DNA of 64,000 bases from Spirodela intermedia. Its lineage: Eukaryota > Streptophyta > Magnoliopsida > Alismatales > Araceae. The position numbers and the translations under genes are program-made. The notes below the pieces were generated by a model. That model worked only from the letters and a program-made list of their open reading frames with translations, searched no databases and was not told the DNA's origin. The stretch covers positions 250,501-314,500 of the forward strand of contig LR746275.1 of NCBI GenBank assembly GCA_902729315.2, given 5' to 3'. This document shows positions 18,901-30,259 of the stretch, piece after piece. Each line of letters opens with the position of its first letter. The stretch's first letter is position 1.

Positions 18901-21098
18901 AAACGAAGGAAGTGGATTTTCATTTTTTTGTTGATGATGTGTCCAAAAACACCTAGGATCGACCTGGTGCTATGCCACACGTTCAATGATCCTTTTGGAG
19001 GATAAGAGATTGTTTCTTTATTAGTCATTATTGGACTATATGTATGTTGGGCTATATATGTTAATGGGTCATCAGCCTAATCCCATACTACTAATCATTT
19101 CTTGTAACTGTTTCTTTCTCACGTTGTAACTGGCCTTATATTTAAGGCCTTCCCTGACTCAAATGGATCTATTCAAGGTTCTACTTCTTTAATCCCTCGT
19201 TCAACAGTCATAAACGGGCTAAATTCTCTTTCTTCCATATCATTCTTGTTAAATTCAGTACATCCAGATGCCCACTACATACATCTCATATAAATGAAAT
19301 TTTCAGGTGTGCCTTTGATGGACTCCGCTATGGTGCAGCATTTGTTGGGTAAGTGAAAACGAGGTTCAAGTTTCTCATTATTCCCGCAGAGATCGTACAT
19401 CAGAATTTGTCAAAGATCTATTGTTGTTTTGTTTCTATTTTTTTTGGGTTTAAATCCATGTCACAGCTATGCTTTCTGGGAGGCAAGTATTCTCAGAGGA
19501 GCTATGCTCTTGTGAACATACTAGGCTAACAGAATTGAGAATTCCATGTTACTATTCATTTTGTGATGAAATGTTTTTGTTTTCAGGTTTGATCATTTTG
19601 ACCTGATTCGCCAAGGAGTCCTTCTTGCAATAGATACATTTGGTTTTTCGCACATCCTCCCTATTTTTGGTCTTCCACTTCTTGTCCTCTTCTATCAGTA
19701 CCCTGGAAGCAGTCGGGAGAAGCATACATTTTCCTCGAATTTGATTCAGGTAATCTCTGATGTCATCCTCTTGCTTGTGATTTTTCTGGTATACTGCTTG
19801 TGTCCTCTGAAAGTACTCATTAAGCAAAAGCATACAGTCAGAAGATGGAAAGCAGAGGACCCAAATTCTGCAATCTTCTGGATTTAGTTTGTAGCGTAGT
19901 TCCAGCAGCCAGAAGAAGCAGTTTTTACTGGAGGAAGTAAAAATAACCTGGTAGCATGCACAATGGTAGGCTGTTTCGATGTGTCAGATCATCTATTTCC
20001 CTTGGTAGAAAATGGTTCAGGTTGTGTAATCTGATTGATTTCTAAACTGATATATTGGCACTTGTTTTGATAAGATTTCGTGGCTTGTCTCTCTAGCTCC
20101 TCAGAATGGGCTGGGCTGGGTTATTCATCCCCATGTCATGGTTCCTTGATCCTTAAATGCCTGAAGTATTTTCCTTCCACAGTCTTCAATTCCCTCCTAT
20201 TTTCATGCCCGGATGTTTTCTGCTAATTTCAGGTCCAGATCGTTGCTAATTTGAACAATGATCATCTCCATGTTATTCAATTTCACAGCTTTCTGAGGGC
20301 TGCATTCTGCATAGTATCATTTAGTTCAAAGGATGGAGGAGATCTTTGCGTGATCACCCCCCTGAATCGTTTTCTTTCTTTTGAGGGGTGAAAACATCAT
20401 TTACTGATTTATTTTTGTTAATTTTATATTTTCAGGTATTCTTAATATACGGATTAATTAACGCGGTGACTGCTACATTAACAGTAGTATGTGTTGCAAT
20501 TCAGAGGCGGCATTTGATGGTATTTACCGACCTACACTGGTACTGATTTGTGAGTTTCACTTTTCTTGGTTTTTTGCGTCTCTGCCTGCTATCGGCCATC
20601 TCAGCAATAATAATCTGGAGCCTTTGAGATTTGCGCTTGTATGCCGGGTAACATGGAACCTTCGAGAAGCTCAAAAATTGCCGCATATCCTTCTCTGTTT
20701 CTGGCTTTTAGGAGTTCACCTGTGCATCATGCTTTGTTTCTACGTTTTAATGTAGAAAATTCAGTCCAATCCAATCCTAAACCCTAAACCCTAGATTCTA
20801 CTATTGTTCGGAGCCCCATAATTTGATAGAGGCACAGGCGCTGTGATGATTCCTTTTTGCTTTATTTAAATGATCACATGGAACCACCGGCTGCCACACG
20901 GAGGTTCATTGTCAGTCGTTCGTAATGATTATGACATATATTTATGTGATAAAGTTGGTCTCAACCCTTTTGATGTGATGCGTTCATCTCTGTGTCTGCT
21001 AGGTTTGGGGATTGTTTGCACCCAAGTACGTGTTTGATGTGCTGGGCCTCCTCCTCGCCGATACTCTGATTTTAGCAGCGTCTCTGTATTATATTTGA
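6789..21098 (+). CDS. PIGO: GPI ethanolamine phosphate transferase 3 (PIG-O homologue; twenty exons, 960 aa)
   Basis: Predicted ER-membrane enzyme that adds ethanolamine phosphate to the third mannose of the GPI anchor precursor, the group later linked to proteins. Exons: 6789-7078, 8564-8598, 8785-8906, 9019-9108, 9202-9321, 9448-9531, 11009-11086, 11308-11433, 11499-11585, 13538-13573, 13650-13705, 16012-16150, 17076-17526, 17646-17737, 17882-18434, 18625-18763, 19307-19348, 19587-19749, 20436-20519, 21003-21098; sum 2883 nt with phases matching throughout. Residues about 11-33 form a membrane anchor. The alkaline-phosphatase-superfamily lumenal domain shows IVLDALRFDF (metal-binding Asp94), [11 protein letters not shown] and [32 protein letters not shown] and [18 protein letters not shown] (Asp299, His300). 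[19 protein letters not shown]-like text follows (here VNHEL), then many hydrophobic segments from exon 13 on, with [20 protein letters not shown] and a final [20 protein letters not shown]. The length lies between plant and animal PIG-O. Least certain are exon 10 (12 codons) and the exon 15/16 join. Intron 11 contains a large foldback. Confidence 0.93.
14252..14541. repeat. Long inverted repeat (foldback) in PIG-O intron 11
   Basis: Two arms of about 135 bp (14252-14387 and 14406-14541) are near-perfect reverse complements around a loop of about 18 bp. Matching blocks include ccaccgtggagg with its partner cctccacggtgg, the run from atgagatgaagataaagaac with its partner, and a gaggcaattaaaaaggagaag-type block against its partner in the right arm. 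Transcribed within the PIG-O pre-mRNA it would fold into a long hairpin. No clear terminal duplication was found. It could be a foldback/MITE-type element or an inverted duplication able to feed small-RNA processing; the sequence alone does not decide. Confidence 0.85.
20776..20794 (+). promoter_or_regulatory. Interstitial telomere-like motif (telo-box) in PIG-O intron 19
   Basis: The sequence cctaaaccctaaaccctag holds about two and a half units of the plant telomere repeat. Such telo-boxes occur in plant promoters and introns. This one sits inside an intron, so function is unproven. Confidence 0.55.
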
Positions 21099-22627
21099 GG
21101 AGGTTCTTCTGCCCATCTCAAGAAATCTATGGCTAACCCACCCAAAGTATCATCCGTGTAATGACGACCGACCCTTGCTTCTCTTGTGAAGGAAGGAAGG
21201 AAGGAGAGAAGGAGGGAAGGATGGATGGATCGTAGACGCAAGAACCCTGGCCTCTTTTGGGTCTCGGAAGGAAGGAGGATCTTTGCCCGTGGAGGCGGCC
21301 TGCTGACAGAGAATGTGAATTCCCCTTCAAAAAGGAAATGTGATTGATGCCTACGCCTGAATAGAACCAATGAGGAACCTTTCTCCTCTCGTTAGAGCAA
21401 GAATTTTGGATCGTTTTCTTGCGGCTGTGGCTTGTTGCGCACCTTGGCAGTACTCAATCGAAAGCACAAATTTGTGGCTAAAAATATCCTTTTGGTCTTG
21501 AACCCGGCTCGAAGGAAAAGTTTTTTTTTTTTTTTTTTTTTTTTTAAATCTTGTAGATGGCCCCCCAGATGGAGCTATATGTTCTAGTGTCTCCATTTTT
21601 ACCATACACATACTTCTGCCCATGTTTATTTATGGTGGCTTTCGTACCTCACACGTCCGGGATGTGTGCCTGAAAGAGGTCTTCTGCAACACAGGAGGGA
21701 GGGAGAGAGAGAGAGAGAGTACAACTGTAAACCCCCCCCTCAGCTTCAACACGGCAACACGTGTGTACAAAGAATGAGAGCTCCACCTTTCTCAGCTGTA
21801 ACAGCGGACAAGATCCACTGGGGGGCTCTCCCTCAGCAAACAGTATTCCAGAGGGCGTACTTGAATGTGATGATAGGAGGGGAGAACCCATCAGACTCGT
21901 CATTCCGAGTCTCTGATCACATGGATCTACCAGGCAGCTCTGTCCTTATCTACCGGAGCAGTTCTCTCTCTCTCTCTCCAGCTGACAACATAGGGCTGTA
22001 GGCTTCAGAGACCAAGAACATCTTAGGACAAGGTGCCCATGGAGGAGTAAGGTCTGATCCCACCAGAGTCTTCCTTCAAGGCAAGACATGAGAGCCATGT
22101 GACGTGGGTGATCCTCATTAGAACGCGAGGATAGGGGTTGACATGGTGGGTCAGCACCACCCGTGCAGATTCTCAGCAGGTGCTTCAACTTGATGAACGC
22201 CAGAACATGCTGGAGGTCAACGTGCTATTCTTCTCTTATGATCTTCTCTGATTCACGCGCTGCAAACGAAGGCACGTTGCAGTTGATCGCCATAGTCAAC
22301 CGGTTGACATTTAGATAACAATATGATCACAGCCTTTGCTTGTTGATCGAATTTGCTAATTGCCTCCGAGTTGGACTATCAAGTTGTTTAATGATGACGG
22401 TACAGTCAAATTCCCGCGTACTCACTTCCATTTAGGAGATTTGGAGGGCCTACGGCGTAAATGAAGAACCGCTGATATTCCATAAATTGATCCCGTTGGG
22501 CAACTTGGCATTAGAGAGTCTGACTTTAGGGTTTTCATTCATGGGAAGAGAACGCATGAAGAATCTCTCATTTTCTCTTTCTCTCTCTCTCTCTCTCCCC
22601 TTCATCGTCAGAACTGTCATCGGTGAA

Positions 22628-22658
<31 letters not shown>

Positions 22659-22852
22659 AAGACGGAGTAAATGATGATGATGATGACGACGACGACGACG
22701 ACGACGATGATGAACCAGTGTGCGCTGTCGGCCCGGGAAGAAGTTAAAGAATAAGGAAAGGATGCCTGAGAAGAAAGAGAGGGAGACATCGAGTACCGAG
22801 ACGCGCTTTATTCTGCACAAAGTCTTCACAGGATTCACATGCGACGAGAAGA

Positions 22853-22886
<34 letters not shown>

Positions 22887-23099
22887 ACACACTTTCTCTC
22901 TGTTCTTTGTTTACTTTTTCTGTATCGTTTGCCCTCTTTACAAGGAACAAAATCTATGCAACACACATCATCTCTGAGAAACAATCAGAGGAGGCCATGG
23001 AGTCCCCTCCTCTCTCCTCCCACGAGTCAGAGGCCGTTTTCGGAGTTATCATCGATAACCCTTCCTGCTCTTTTCATCTTTCTGTCATCCCGGGGGGAG
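21099..23099. other. Intergenic between PIG-O and MYB (convergent 3' ends)
   Basis: Both neighbours point into this interval, so it should hold both 3' UTRs. It includes a 25-nt T run (21521-21545), GA tracts (about 21702-21719), CT tracts, and a compound trinucleotide array at 22629-22712. Open frames in it are short or follow simple repeats. A stretch around 21760-22230 has more balanced composition but gives no recognisable protein. Confidence 0.6.
22629..22712. repeat. Compound microsatellite (GAA)n then (GAT)n/(GAC)n
   Basis: About 33 bp of AAG/GAA units are followed after a short spacer by GAT units that turn into GAC units and back to GAT. It lies downstream of the MYB gene. The His/Arg/Leu-rich frames across it are products of the repeat and not genes. 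Confidence 0.9.
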
Positions 23100-24341
23100 C
23101 TAAATCTGACCGAAGGCAGCGGATATCCTCTGGAAGTCCCGGCTGTACACGTCGGCGACTTGGAGCCACGTACCCAGAACGCCGCCTTGGAACGGGCCCT
23201 CCGCCCTAACGACGTCGACGCCGGCGGCGAACATGCCGTGGCTTTGCATCGCCGACGGCGCCGGGAAGGTGCTGTTGAGATACTCCGCCCACTTGAGCTC
23301 CTCCTCCGGCCACGGCAGCGGGCTGCTGTCGAATAAGCTGCTGCTGCTGCAACTTCCATGGAACTCTACGTCGGCTCCGCCTCGGCCGGTGATGCAGTCC
23401 CAGATATGGTCTCCGTTCAGGGAAGTGCATGGCGGAGGAGGAGACGGGAGACTGTTCGGCGGCGGCGGGACGGAGCTCGCGGCCGGCGGACACACGTCGG
23501 AGGGTCTGCAGTTTTGGCTGAGCCAGAGCAGCAGAGGGCTGAGGCTCGCCGACAGGCCGGGAGCCGTCGGCGCCGATGGCGGTGACGAAGACGGTCCGTA
23601 ATTTACCTGGTCGAGGACGGAGTCTTTGGTCAGCGCCGCCGCCATGCTCTTCCCGGCGCCGCCGACGAGAGGCAAGGCGTGATCAGAAGGGGGCGGCGCT
23701 GTGGGTCGTTGATCGTCGAGCGAGGTTTTCTCATCTGGCGGTGCCTTCTCGGCGGCAGCAGCCCCTGAGAGAGGCCTATGGGTGGTGGGGTCGATGCCCT
23801 TCTGCCTGAGCTTCTTCTTGATGCTCGAGTTCCATAGGTTCTTGATCTCGTTGTCGGTCCTACCGGGTAGGCGCGCGGCAATCTGCGACCACCTGGCGGA
23901 GGAGGGAGCCGCCGGCGCCGGAGAAGACGACGGTGAGGATCCACAGGGAGGAAGAAGGCAACCATCTTTCAAGGCGTGAAGATAAAACGGGTACCTGTTC
24001 CCCAGAGCTGCATGGAGCTCGATGATGAGGTCCTCTTCCTGCTGAGAGAATGTGCCTCGTTTGAGATCAGGTCGGAGGTAGTTTATCCACCTCAATCTGC
24101 AGCTCTTCCCACACCTCTGCAGGCCTGCAAATTTTTTCCTTGGACCCAGATCAGAAAACCGAATTCAAGGGTAGATTGAGGAAGAGGAGGAGGAGAGGAG
24201 GGGGGAACCTGCTTGCTTGGGGACGGAGGACCAGCAGCCATGGCCATGCTTGGTGATGTGGGAGAGGAGTTTCTCGTCCTCCTCGGGAGACCAGAGGCCC
24301 TTCCTGAGCTTCTCCTTGTAGCAGCAGGAGTGCCTCCCCAT
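23100..24341 (-). CDS. R2R3-MYB transcription factor, MYB61/MYB86-like (three exons, 351 aa)
   Basis: Nuclear DNA-binding activator or repressor of the plant R2R3-MYB family; relatives with this N-terminus (MYB50/55/61/86 group) act in secondary wall, lignin and carbon-allocation control. Exons on the minus strand: 24341-24209, 24124-23995, 23892-23100; sum 1056 nt. The product begins [21 protein letters not shown]2 carries Trp17, Trp37 and Trp57; R3 has Phe70, Trp89 and Trp108. Signature stretches are [40 protein letters not shown] and [19 protein letters not shown]. The residues used by bHLH partners in R3 are not present (Glu where Arg/Lys is required). The C-terminus is Ser/Pro/Ala-rich with no motif I recognise. 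Both introns sit at the conserved MYB positions. Intron 2 (23893-23994) is 102 bp, a multiple of three and stop-free, so its retention would insert 34 aa between Arg88 and Trp89. The exact clade is an inference. Confidence 0.94.
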
Positions 24342-25224
24342 TCTCGCAGCCGGAGAAATGGCGAGGGCAGAAGGAGGCCGAGGAGAAAACTCAGTAGCGG
24401 GGAAGAGAGAGATGGCATTAAGGGAAAGGAGGAAGGGAGGGAGAGAGAGAGGTCAGCGTCAAGAGGTCGTGACTGGAGTCGAGGTTTTTGCTCTTCTTCT
24501 TGTTCTTTTTTCCCTTGGGATTTTCTGTCTTCCCCTCGGAGGGCCCTGGTGAGGACTAATAACCATACGACTTCAATTGGTACGACCACGTTGTGGGACG
24601 CCGCTGCTGCGGTAAAAGTCAACCATCCCACTCTCGCTCTCTCTCTCTCTCTCTCCCCAAGTCAAGGACTGTAAGTACAAAGGACGGAGGGGAGGAGCAG
24701 CAAAACGAACTGGAAAACCAGGCCGGAGAAGTGACTTCCTCGTTGCTTGCCAGCCAATGCAATCGCCCGGGCGCCGTTCGATTCGACCGATCTCGTCTCA
24801 TCTGACGCTCCAAAAATGGGCACGTCCTTCACGAGTCTTCAACGGAGGTTTTCAAGGTGACTCGGTCCCCTCCGAAAACGACGATTCTGTGGGCTTCCCT
24901 GTCTTCCACCTGGGCCCTGGCGTCTGGTTCCAAATTGAGACCCCACAATGGGGCCCAGCTGCGCCCCATCCGGCGATGGGCCGCGAGGGAAGAGAAAATT
25001 ACGGACCGGAGGCGGACGGCCCAGAGCTTGAGGCCATGTCGGGGTGGGATGGGGTGGGGTGGGGTGAAGAGAGAGAGAATGCGGTTTACCCTTGGCGGAA
25101 AGGGGAGAAAGAGGGGCGGGGGGGAACCATCTCCACAAGTGTCGGCACTTGACGACCTTGGCTGATCTCCCGGTTTTATCTCTAACTTATGTGGAATTAT
25201 GACCCCATTAAAGGGTCGATAACC

Positions 25225-25226
<2 letters not shown>

Positions 25227-25267
<41 letters not shown>
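25227..25267. repeat. (GA)n microsatellite
   Basis: About 20 uninterrupted GA dinucleotides. One of a cluster of GA/CT tracts between 24.4 and 30 kb. Confidence 0.95.
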
Positions 25268-25271
<4 letters not shown>

Positions 25272-25438
25272 CCCCACCTTTTCTCTCTCTCGCTCTCTCG
25301 CTCACTCGAGCGACCTTTCGATGGCTTCAAGTCCTCGCTGTTTCCAGCCCACATGAGGGCCCCAAAGCTGGCGACACCATCTCTTGAAGCGGACAGGAAT
25401 TATCAACAGGAATGAATATATATACATATATATATCTA

Positions 25439-25439
25439 T

Positions 25440-25472
<33 letters not shown>

Positions 25473-25484
25473 GAGAGGGAGAGA

Positions 25485-25518
<34 letters not shown>
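25439..25518. repeat. (GATA)n followed by (GA)n compound microsatellite
   Basis: About 32 bp of TAGA/GATA units run directly into about 48 bp of GA with a few GGGA interruptions. An AT-rich (TATA)-type stretch precedes it from about 25417. Confidence 0.95.
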
Positions 25519-25522
<4 letters not shown>

Positions 25523-25659
25523 GGGGGCAGGCTTGGATAGGAAATAGAAAATTTGGCAACTTCAGGAAGAGACGGGGGAAAAGAATACCCATTTTATGAA
25601 ATATGAATAAATAAACTTAATTAACTCTCGTGATGACCTCAACAACGGAGGCCCTCTCT

Positions 25660-25692
<33 letters not shown>

Positions 25693-26367
25693 CCTGGTCT
25701 ACGATCTTTTATGCTGTGCCCGACTTGATGCTTCGGTAAATTCCAGAGAGACCACCGTCGGAGGATCCAGACCGTCCATCCTCTGTCTCAGGGCGAGCCG
25801 GATGTTCCCGAGATTTTGGGGTCGGCTCGTCAGAGCCTACAGTCCATTAATGTGCGACATATTCTCTCTCTAAAAGCTAATAAAGAGGCCATCTCTCTCT
25901 CTCTCTCTCTCTCTCTGTCCCTCTCTCCTACAGTCAACGCTGCGACTGGGGGGATTCCCACGTGCGCAGCGCAATCGAGTTGCAGCCAGGATGCCTAGGC
26001 GACGGTATTGCTAGAATATTATGATGACGTCATCTTAGATGTGTGTCCCAGGCGGCGGGCTCGAGACTTTCGGTACACGTGCGAGGCTGAGTCGAAGATT
26101 CGTTCCGTCTGCCGTTCGGAGCTCGGAAGAGCACGCTGCCGCATGGGTCCGATGAGATGCTGAAGGACACCCGTCCCGCAGAAGGCCAGAGAGAGAGAGG
26201 AGAGGAGAGGAGAGAGGAGAGAGAGATTTTCAAGCGGGGCATGGGAAATTCCATCCATGAACGTATCATGATCGTCGACATCGCCATCGTCTCTACCGAG
26301 ACGGGAGCCCTCCTCCCCTCGGATGCCCTCCCCAGAAATCTTATCCCGTGGGCGGGAGGGAACAAAT

Positions 26368-26370
<3 letters not shown>

Positions 26371-26425
<55 letters not shown>
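26371..26425. repeat. (AG)n microsatellite
   Basis: About 27 uninterrupted AG units, the longest pure dinucleotide tract in the window. Confidence 0.95.
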
Positions 26426-26429
<4 letters not shown>

Positions 26430-27134
26430 TAGGATAAGACCTTGCGGAGGGAGGGGGCCCTGCAGTTGCCTTACGGGCAAGGAGATGGACCACACGGGCC
26501 GCCCTAAGACTTGTCTTCGGTTCCCTCCGCCATGCCACGCAGTGGGCACTGAGCTCTCATCTTCCGGGTCTCTATGCGGAGGGGCAATGAATATTTAATG
26601 GCGGCGAGAAGATGCCCTAGCCCTTCTCCTGTGCCCACGAGGGGCCATGGTAGGACACCCTACCAACCCCAGTCGTCTTCTACGCCAGACCCAAGGTCTC
26701 TTATCTCCACATTACAATCGTCTCATGCCACACTTTACATAAAGTCAAATGTATGTAGATTCCCTGATCCTTATTCTTCCCTATTCTCATTGCCCTCCGG
26801 CTTCCGTACCCTCTCTCTCTCTCTCTTGCACAGCCTTCCCTTAAAAGGTTGAGAATTTATAAGCATGGTGGGAGGGGAGAAGGATCATGGAAAATGACCG
26901 AAAATGTGTATGTTAAGTGGAGGTGGGCCTGAACTAGTAATGCGAGTGCCAGCTCAACGGGTGTGAGAGGGACACCTTTGTCTACCGTAGACATCATCGA
27001 GCAGACAACATGGACTTCAGATTTGGCCCTTCCCTCCAAGGACCAGAGGCTGGGAAGAAAGAGGGAGAGAGGAGAAAAGGAAGAAAGGGCGAGAGACTGG
27101 GAAGAAAGAGGATCAGACGAAGAAAGAGGAGGAT

Positions 27135-27183
27135 GAGAAGAAGAAGAAGAAGAAGAAGAAGAAGAAGAAGAAGAAGAAGAAGA
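27135..27183. repeat. (GAA)n microsatellite
   Basis: About 16 GAA/AAG units within a purine-rich stretch from about 27050. The arginine-rich frame across it is an artefact. Confidence 0.95.
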
Positions 27184-29406
27184 GATCTTTCATCGATTTC
27201 ATTTAGTCTGCACTGTGGAGGTTGGGTGTCCTCTCTCTCTATCTCTCTCTCTCTAACATGTCCATGTGATCAATGGGGCTGTTCGGGGAGAATCTGCAAG
27301 CTGACTGTTCCCGAGGGCGAACGATTAATCCGGATGGCCCTTCTCTTCCTCCGAGCCGATGCAAGGGCATGTTCGGGAAAACTCAGAGAGAGAGAGAGAG
27401 TGAGAGGAGGGGGTGATCACATAGACCTGTGTCACGGAGAAAATCTCAAATTGTGGGGCAGAGAGAGCCGTAGATATTATGTAGACAGAGAGATGAAGAG
27501 GGAGAGAGAGAGAGGGGAGAGAAAGAGGTGTTAGGGACAGACTAGAAGGGCCCGTAGAGGCCGGGGGACCGCTGTGGGGCAGCCCCAACACAGCTGTTTC
27601 CGAGGGAGCGTGTAGAGGCGGGCGGTCAGAACCCCAGCCCCAGAAACATCCCATGTACGAGATGACCAGGAGGTCGCCTGGGCCCACCTACTTGTCCCTT
27701 ACAGCTGGCACTGCCTCTCCTCCCATAAAAGTATCCGCTTTCCGATGTACTGCGCGCCCATCCACGCGACGCGTGGCTCTCCCTCCTCCGCCCCGCCTCC
27801 TTTCCCGATCGGACAAGGGAGTTGATCGTACGGTGGGGGTGGGCGATTGACGGCGCAAAGATCCATTCTTTCTTTCTCCTGATTAATCGATATCCCAACA
27901 CAGTACGTACTTTGACGGGCCAGTATGCTCCATACACAGCCACCCCCGGCCCATCTCTCTCCTTCCCGTGCCCACCCAGAGCCCATTTTGTTGACTTTTG
28001 GCTAGACTTGGGCCGGGCCTATTGGTATGAACAACACCCCGGTTTGAGTCAGACCTGATCCACCAATCTTCACGTGTTCTAAAGTCAGAATTACTCCAAA
28101 AAAAATGAAGAACACCAATTGGCTACAGTACTAAAGTCAAGGCAAAGTGGGATAACTTGATTTGTTGTCATCTGCTGAAATCGTTTCACTACAAAGCTCC
28201 TTTCTTTTTCATCGGTAGAGTTGACTTTCTGTCGGCACCTCGGCAATGACACAGAGCAACTATCCAATATGATCAATGATTTTACGTGGTTCAGAGGTTG
28301 GCCTCTCACGTCCACAGGTGACAATGAAAGTTTCATTAAATGTGAACAAAGTACAAAAGAACTCTCTTCAAGAACTTAGAGATGAAATCTCTGATGTTAA
28401 CCCCATCAAATGAACTTGCACAAGGATGATAGTGGTGAAATGAGGGGTGCTAGAGAAGCCTGAAGAATGATGAAAATAGGAGAACATATCTTTTATTTAT
28501 AGCCTCCAGGTGTTACCTTGGTAAATATGCACAGAGACCTCACGTGCAGTCATTTAGTATTCTATTTAGTTTCGGTTACTATGACCCGTCCAGCCATAGA
28601 GGACATTAGGCCTGTGACATTAGGTCTTCTCTCTCATGAAATGTGAAATGCGGTTCGTCTTCTTCTTCTTCTTCCGCACAGTCACCATATGAGTTGAATA
28701 CTGGGGGATATAAAATATCCCTTCGTTAAATAAATATTTCAAGACGTATACATCGAATGGACCCATTTACCCAATGATAAAGATGATGAGATTGTGTCGA
28801 AATAAAATGTCAAGTACCAGGAAGTGCTGTTCTAAGATTTAAGTGGTTCGAGGAAGTCCTCCCACGTGGACGACCACAATTTTGTTTTGTTCGATAGAAG
28901 AACAACTGGAAAGAGAATCTTATGAGACGCTTGGTCTCTTTCCTTGACACAATGAAATACGTCTTCCTCTTCGAGTATAGAAAGGCCAAAAATATGACAA
29001 GTTTACCCTCCCTTCTTCTTCTTCTTCTTCTTCTTCTTTCAGGATGTCCAAAAACGTTTTTTCTTACTCTTATCCCTCTATTTACTATGCTCCCATCTCT
29101 TACAACTCATCCTCCGCATCCATCCCCTTTGATAGATGAAAAGGATGAGGGGGAAGATAGAGAGACGGAGAGGGCGGTTAAAACGCGCCACTCCAAGTAA
29201 TGGGCCGTTTCTAACAGCCCCCATAACTCTTCGGACAATGTAACTTCCCCTAATTTATTGGGGTGTTACACTATGTATATATATAGTGTATATGCACCAA
29301 GCAAACGATAGCTAAGTAAATGGCGATCGCGATTACAGCATCACGAGATTCATGAAGGAAAACAGCGTTTAGTCTCAGCTCTCTGTGAGAAGACACAGGG
29401 GGAGTA

Positions 29407-29880
29407 TCAGGCCTGCAGACCATCCACAAAGGAGGAGGCTAAGGCATCCATGCACAGCCGTGAGGTGGACACCGAGAGCTGCACGCCCCCTCTCGCCGCG
29501 AGCAGCGCCGCCTCCCTATTCCCGTCAGGGGATACCATCTCCACCCTCCTCGCCCCTCCCCATCCGAAATCCACATCGTACACCCGGAACCTCGGCGACC
29601 CCGCCACAATCACCAGTCTGTTCATCTGTAGCCCCCGAGGAAACGGGTTCGTTATCCAGCGCTCAACGTTGCTCAACGGATCTCTAGTGTCCTCCTAGAC
29701 GGCTTTCTGAACCGCTGCGCAAGCCGCCTTAAAGCCCTCGTTACCACCAGCCAGAAGCTCAGACGCCTTCGCCACGGCTTCGCAGGGCTTGATGCAGTTG
29801 CCAAAGTAGCGGTCTTCGACGGGAGGGTCAAGGTGGAAGCGGCAGTAAGCAGCGAAAATTAAGGAACACATAGGTAAAAG
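29407..29880 (-). pseudogene. BAHD acyltransferase, 3' fragment (malonyltransferase-like)
   Basis: C-terminal part of a BAHD-family acyl-CoA-dependent acyltransferase (cytosolic; malonyl or other acyl transfer to phenolic glucosides in relatives). Reading the minus strand from about 29880: FAAYCRFHLDPPVEDRYFGN (family FAADCRxRLDPPVPxxYFGN), an in-frame TAG at 29695-29697, then VAGSPRFRVYDVDFGWG with the family DFGWG motif and a final LASSFVDGLQA before TGA at 29407-29409. The N-terminal partner is at 34514-34943; a copia element lies between. The middle of the protein, including the HxxxD catalytic motif, was not found. Both the stop and the loss mark it as dead. Confidence 0.85.
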
Positions 29881-29938
29881 AGATGGAGAGTTCCTGTTTA
29901 GGAAGGAACTGGCAGAACGGGAAGAACAGAGGAAGAGG

Positions 29939-29987
<49 letters not shown>

Positions 29988-30240
29988 CAAGAGAAAGCAA
30001 ATCTTCCTTTGACCAAAATAGATGAATACAAGCGATTTATATAAGATCAAAATAGATCCATTGGATGGGGTCCCGTGACGTCACTGTAGTTTTAGCCGTT
30101 TCTATATTTAACTCTCGTACGTGTTCACCGATGACTGAGTGAGAGTTTTAATCTTTTCTGATTGTTGGCGATGTTTGATTGGCTGGGGCGACGGTTATGG
30201 TGTTGGCACGTGTTGTTGTTGAATACCTTATGCGTTAACA
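29880..30240 (-). repeat. Putative 3' LTR remnant of the copia element
   Basis: On the minus strand this begins TGTTAAC directly after a purine run (gcgggggac), as a 3' LTR follows a polypurine tract. It has a TATA-like ttatataaatcgc at about 30034-30046 and a (GA)n tract at 29946-29983. It ends where BAHD coding homology begins near 29880. I could not match it to sequence before the primer site at the other end, so the LTR call is tentative. Confidence 0.4.
29946..29983. repeat. (GA)n microsatellite
   Basis: About 19 GA units, lying between the copia 3' end and the BAHD fragment. Confidence 0.95.
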
Positions 30241-30259
30241 GTCCCCCGCAAGCTAATAT

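Larger units (their letters stand above)
24342..29406. other. Microsatellite-rich intergenic region upstream of MYB
   Basis: No gene was recognised. The part next to the MYB start is its promoter/5' UTR side and holds GA/CT tracts at about 24431-24450 and 24631-24654. Further tracts: (GA)n 25227-25267, (GATA)n 25439-25470 followed by (GA)n to 25518, (CT)n 25666-25692, (CT)n 25892-25916, (GA)n 26371-26425, (GAA)n 27135-27183, (CT)n 27229-27256 and (CTT)n 29012-29038. Two segments at about 28275-28320 and 28838-28875 share a tggttc…cacgt…c-type motif seen in dispersed plant repeats, so part of 28.0-29.3 kb may be old transposon DNA. Long frames with Ser-Leu or Arg-Glu runs are repeat artefacts. 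Confidence 0.6.

Noticed and set aside
23027-24095. A single-exon 331-aa MYB model starting at MRWINYL
   Set aside because: It lacks the R2 repeat and includes the 34-codon intron. The full R2R3 arrangement is restored with an exon at 24209-24341 and canonical splice sites.
26019-26598. Several frames of 90-176 codons across (GA)n
   Set aside because: They consist largely of Arg-Glu or Ser-Leu dipeptide runs produced by the microsatellite.
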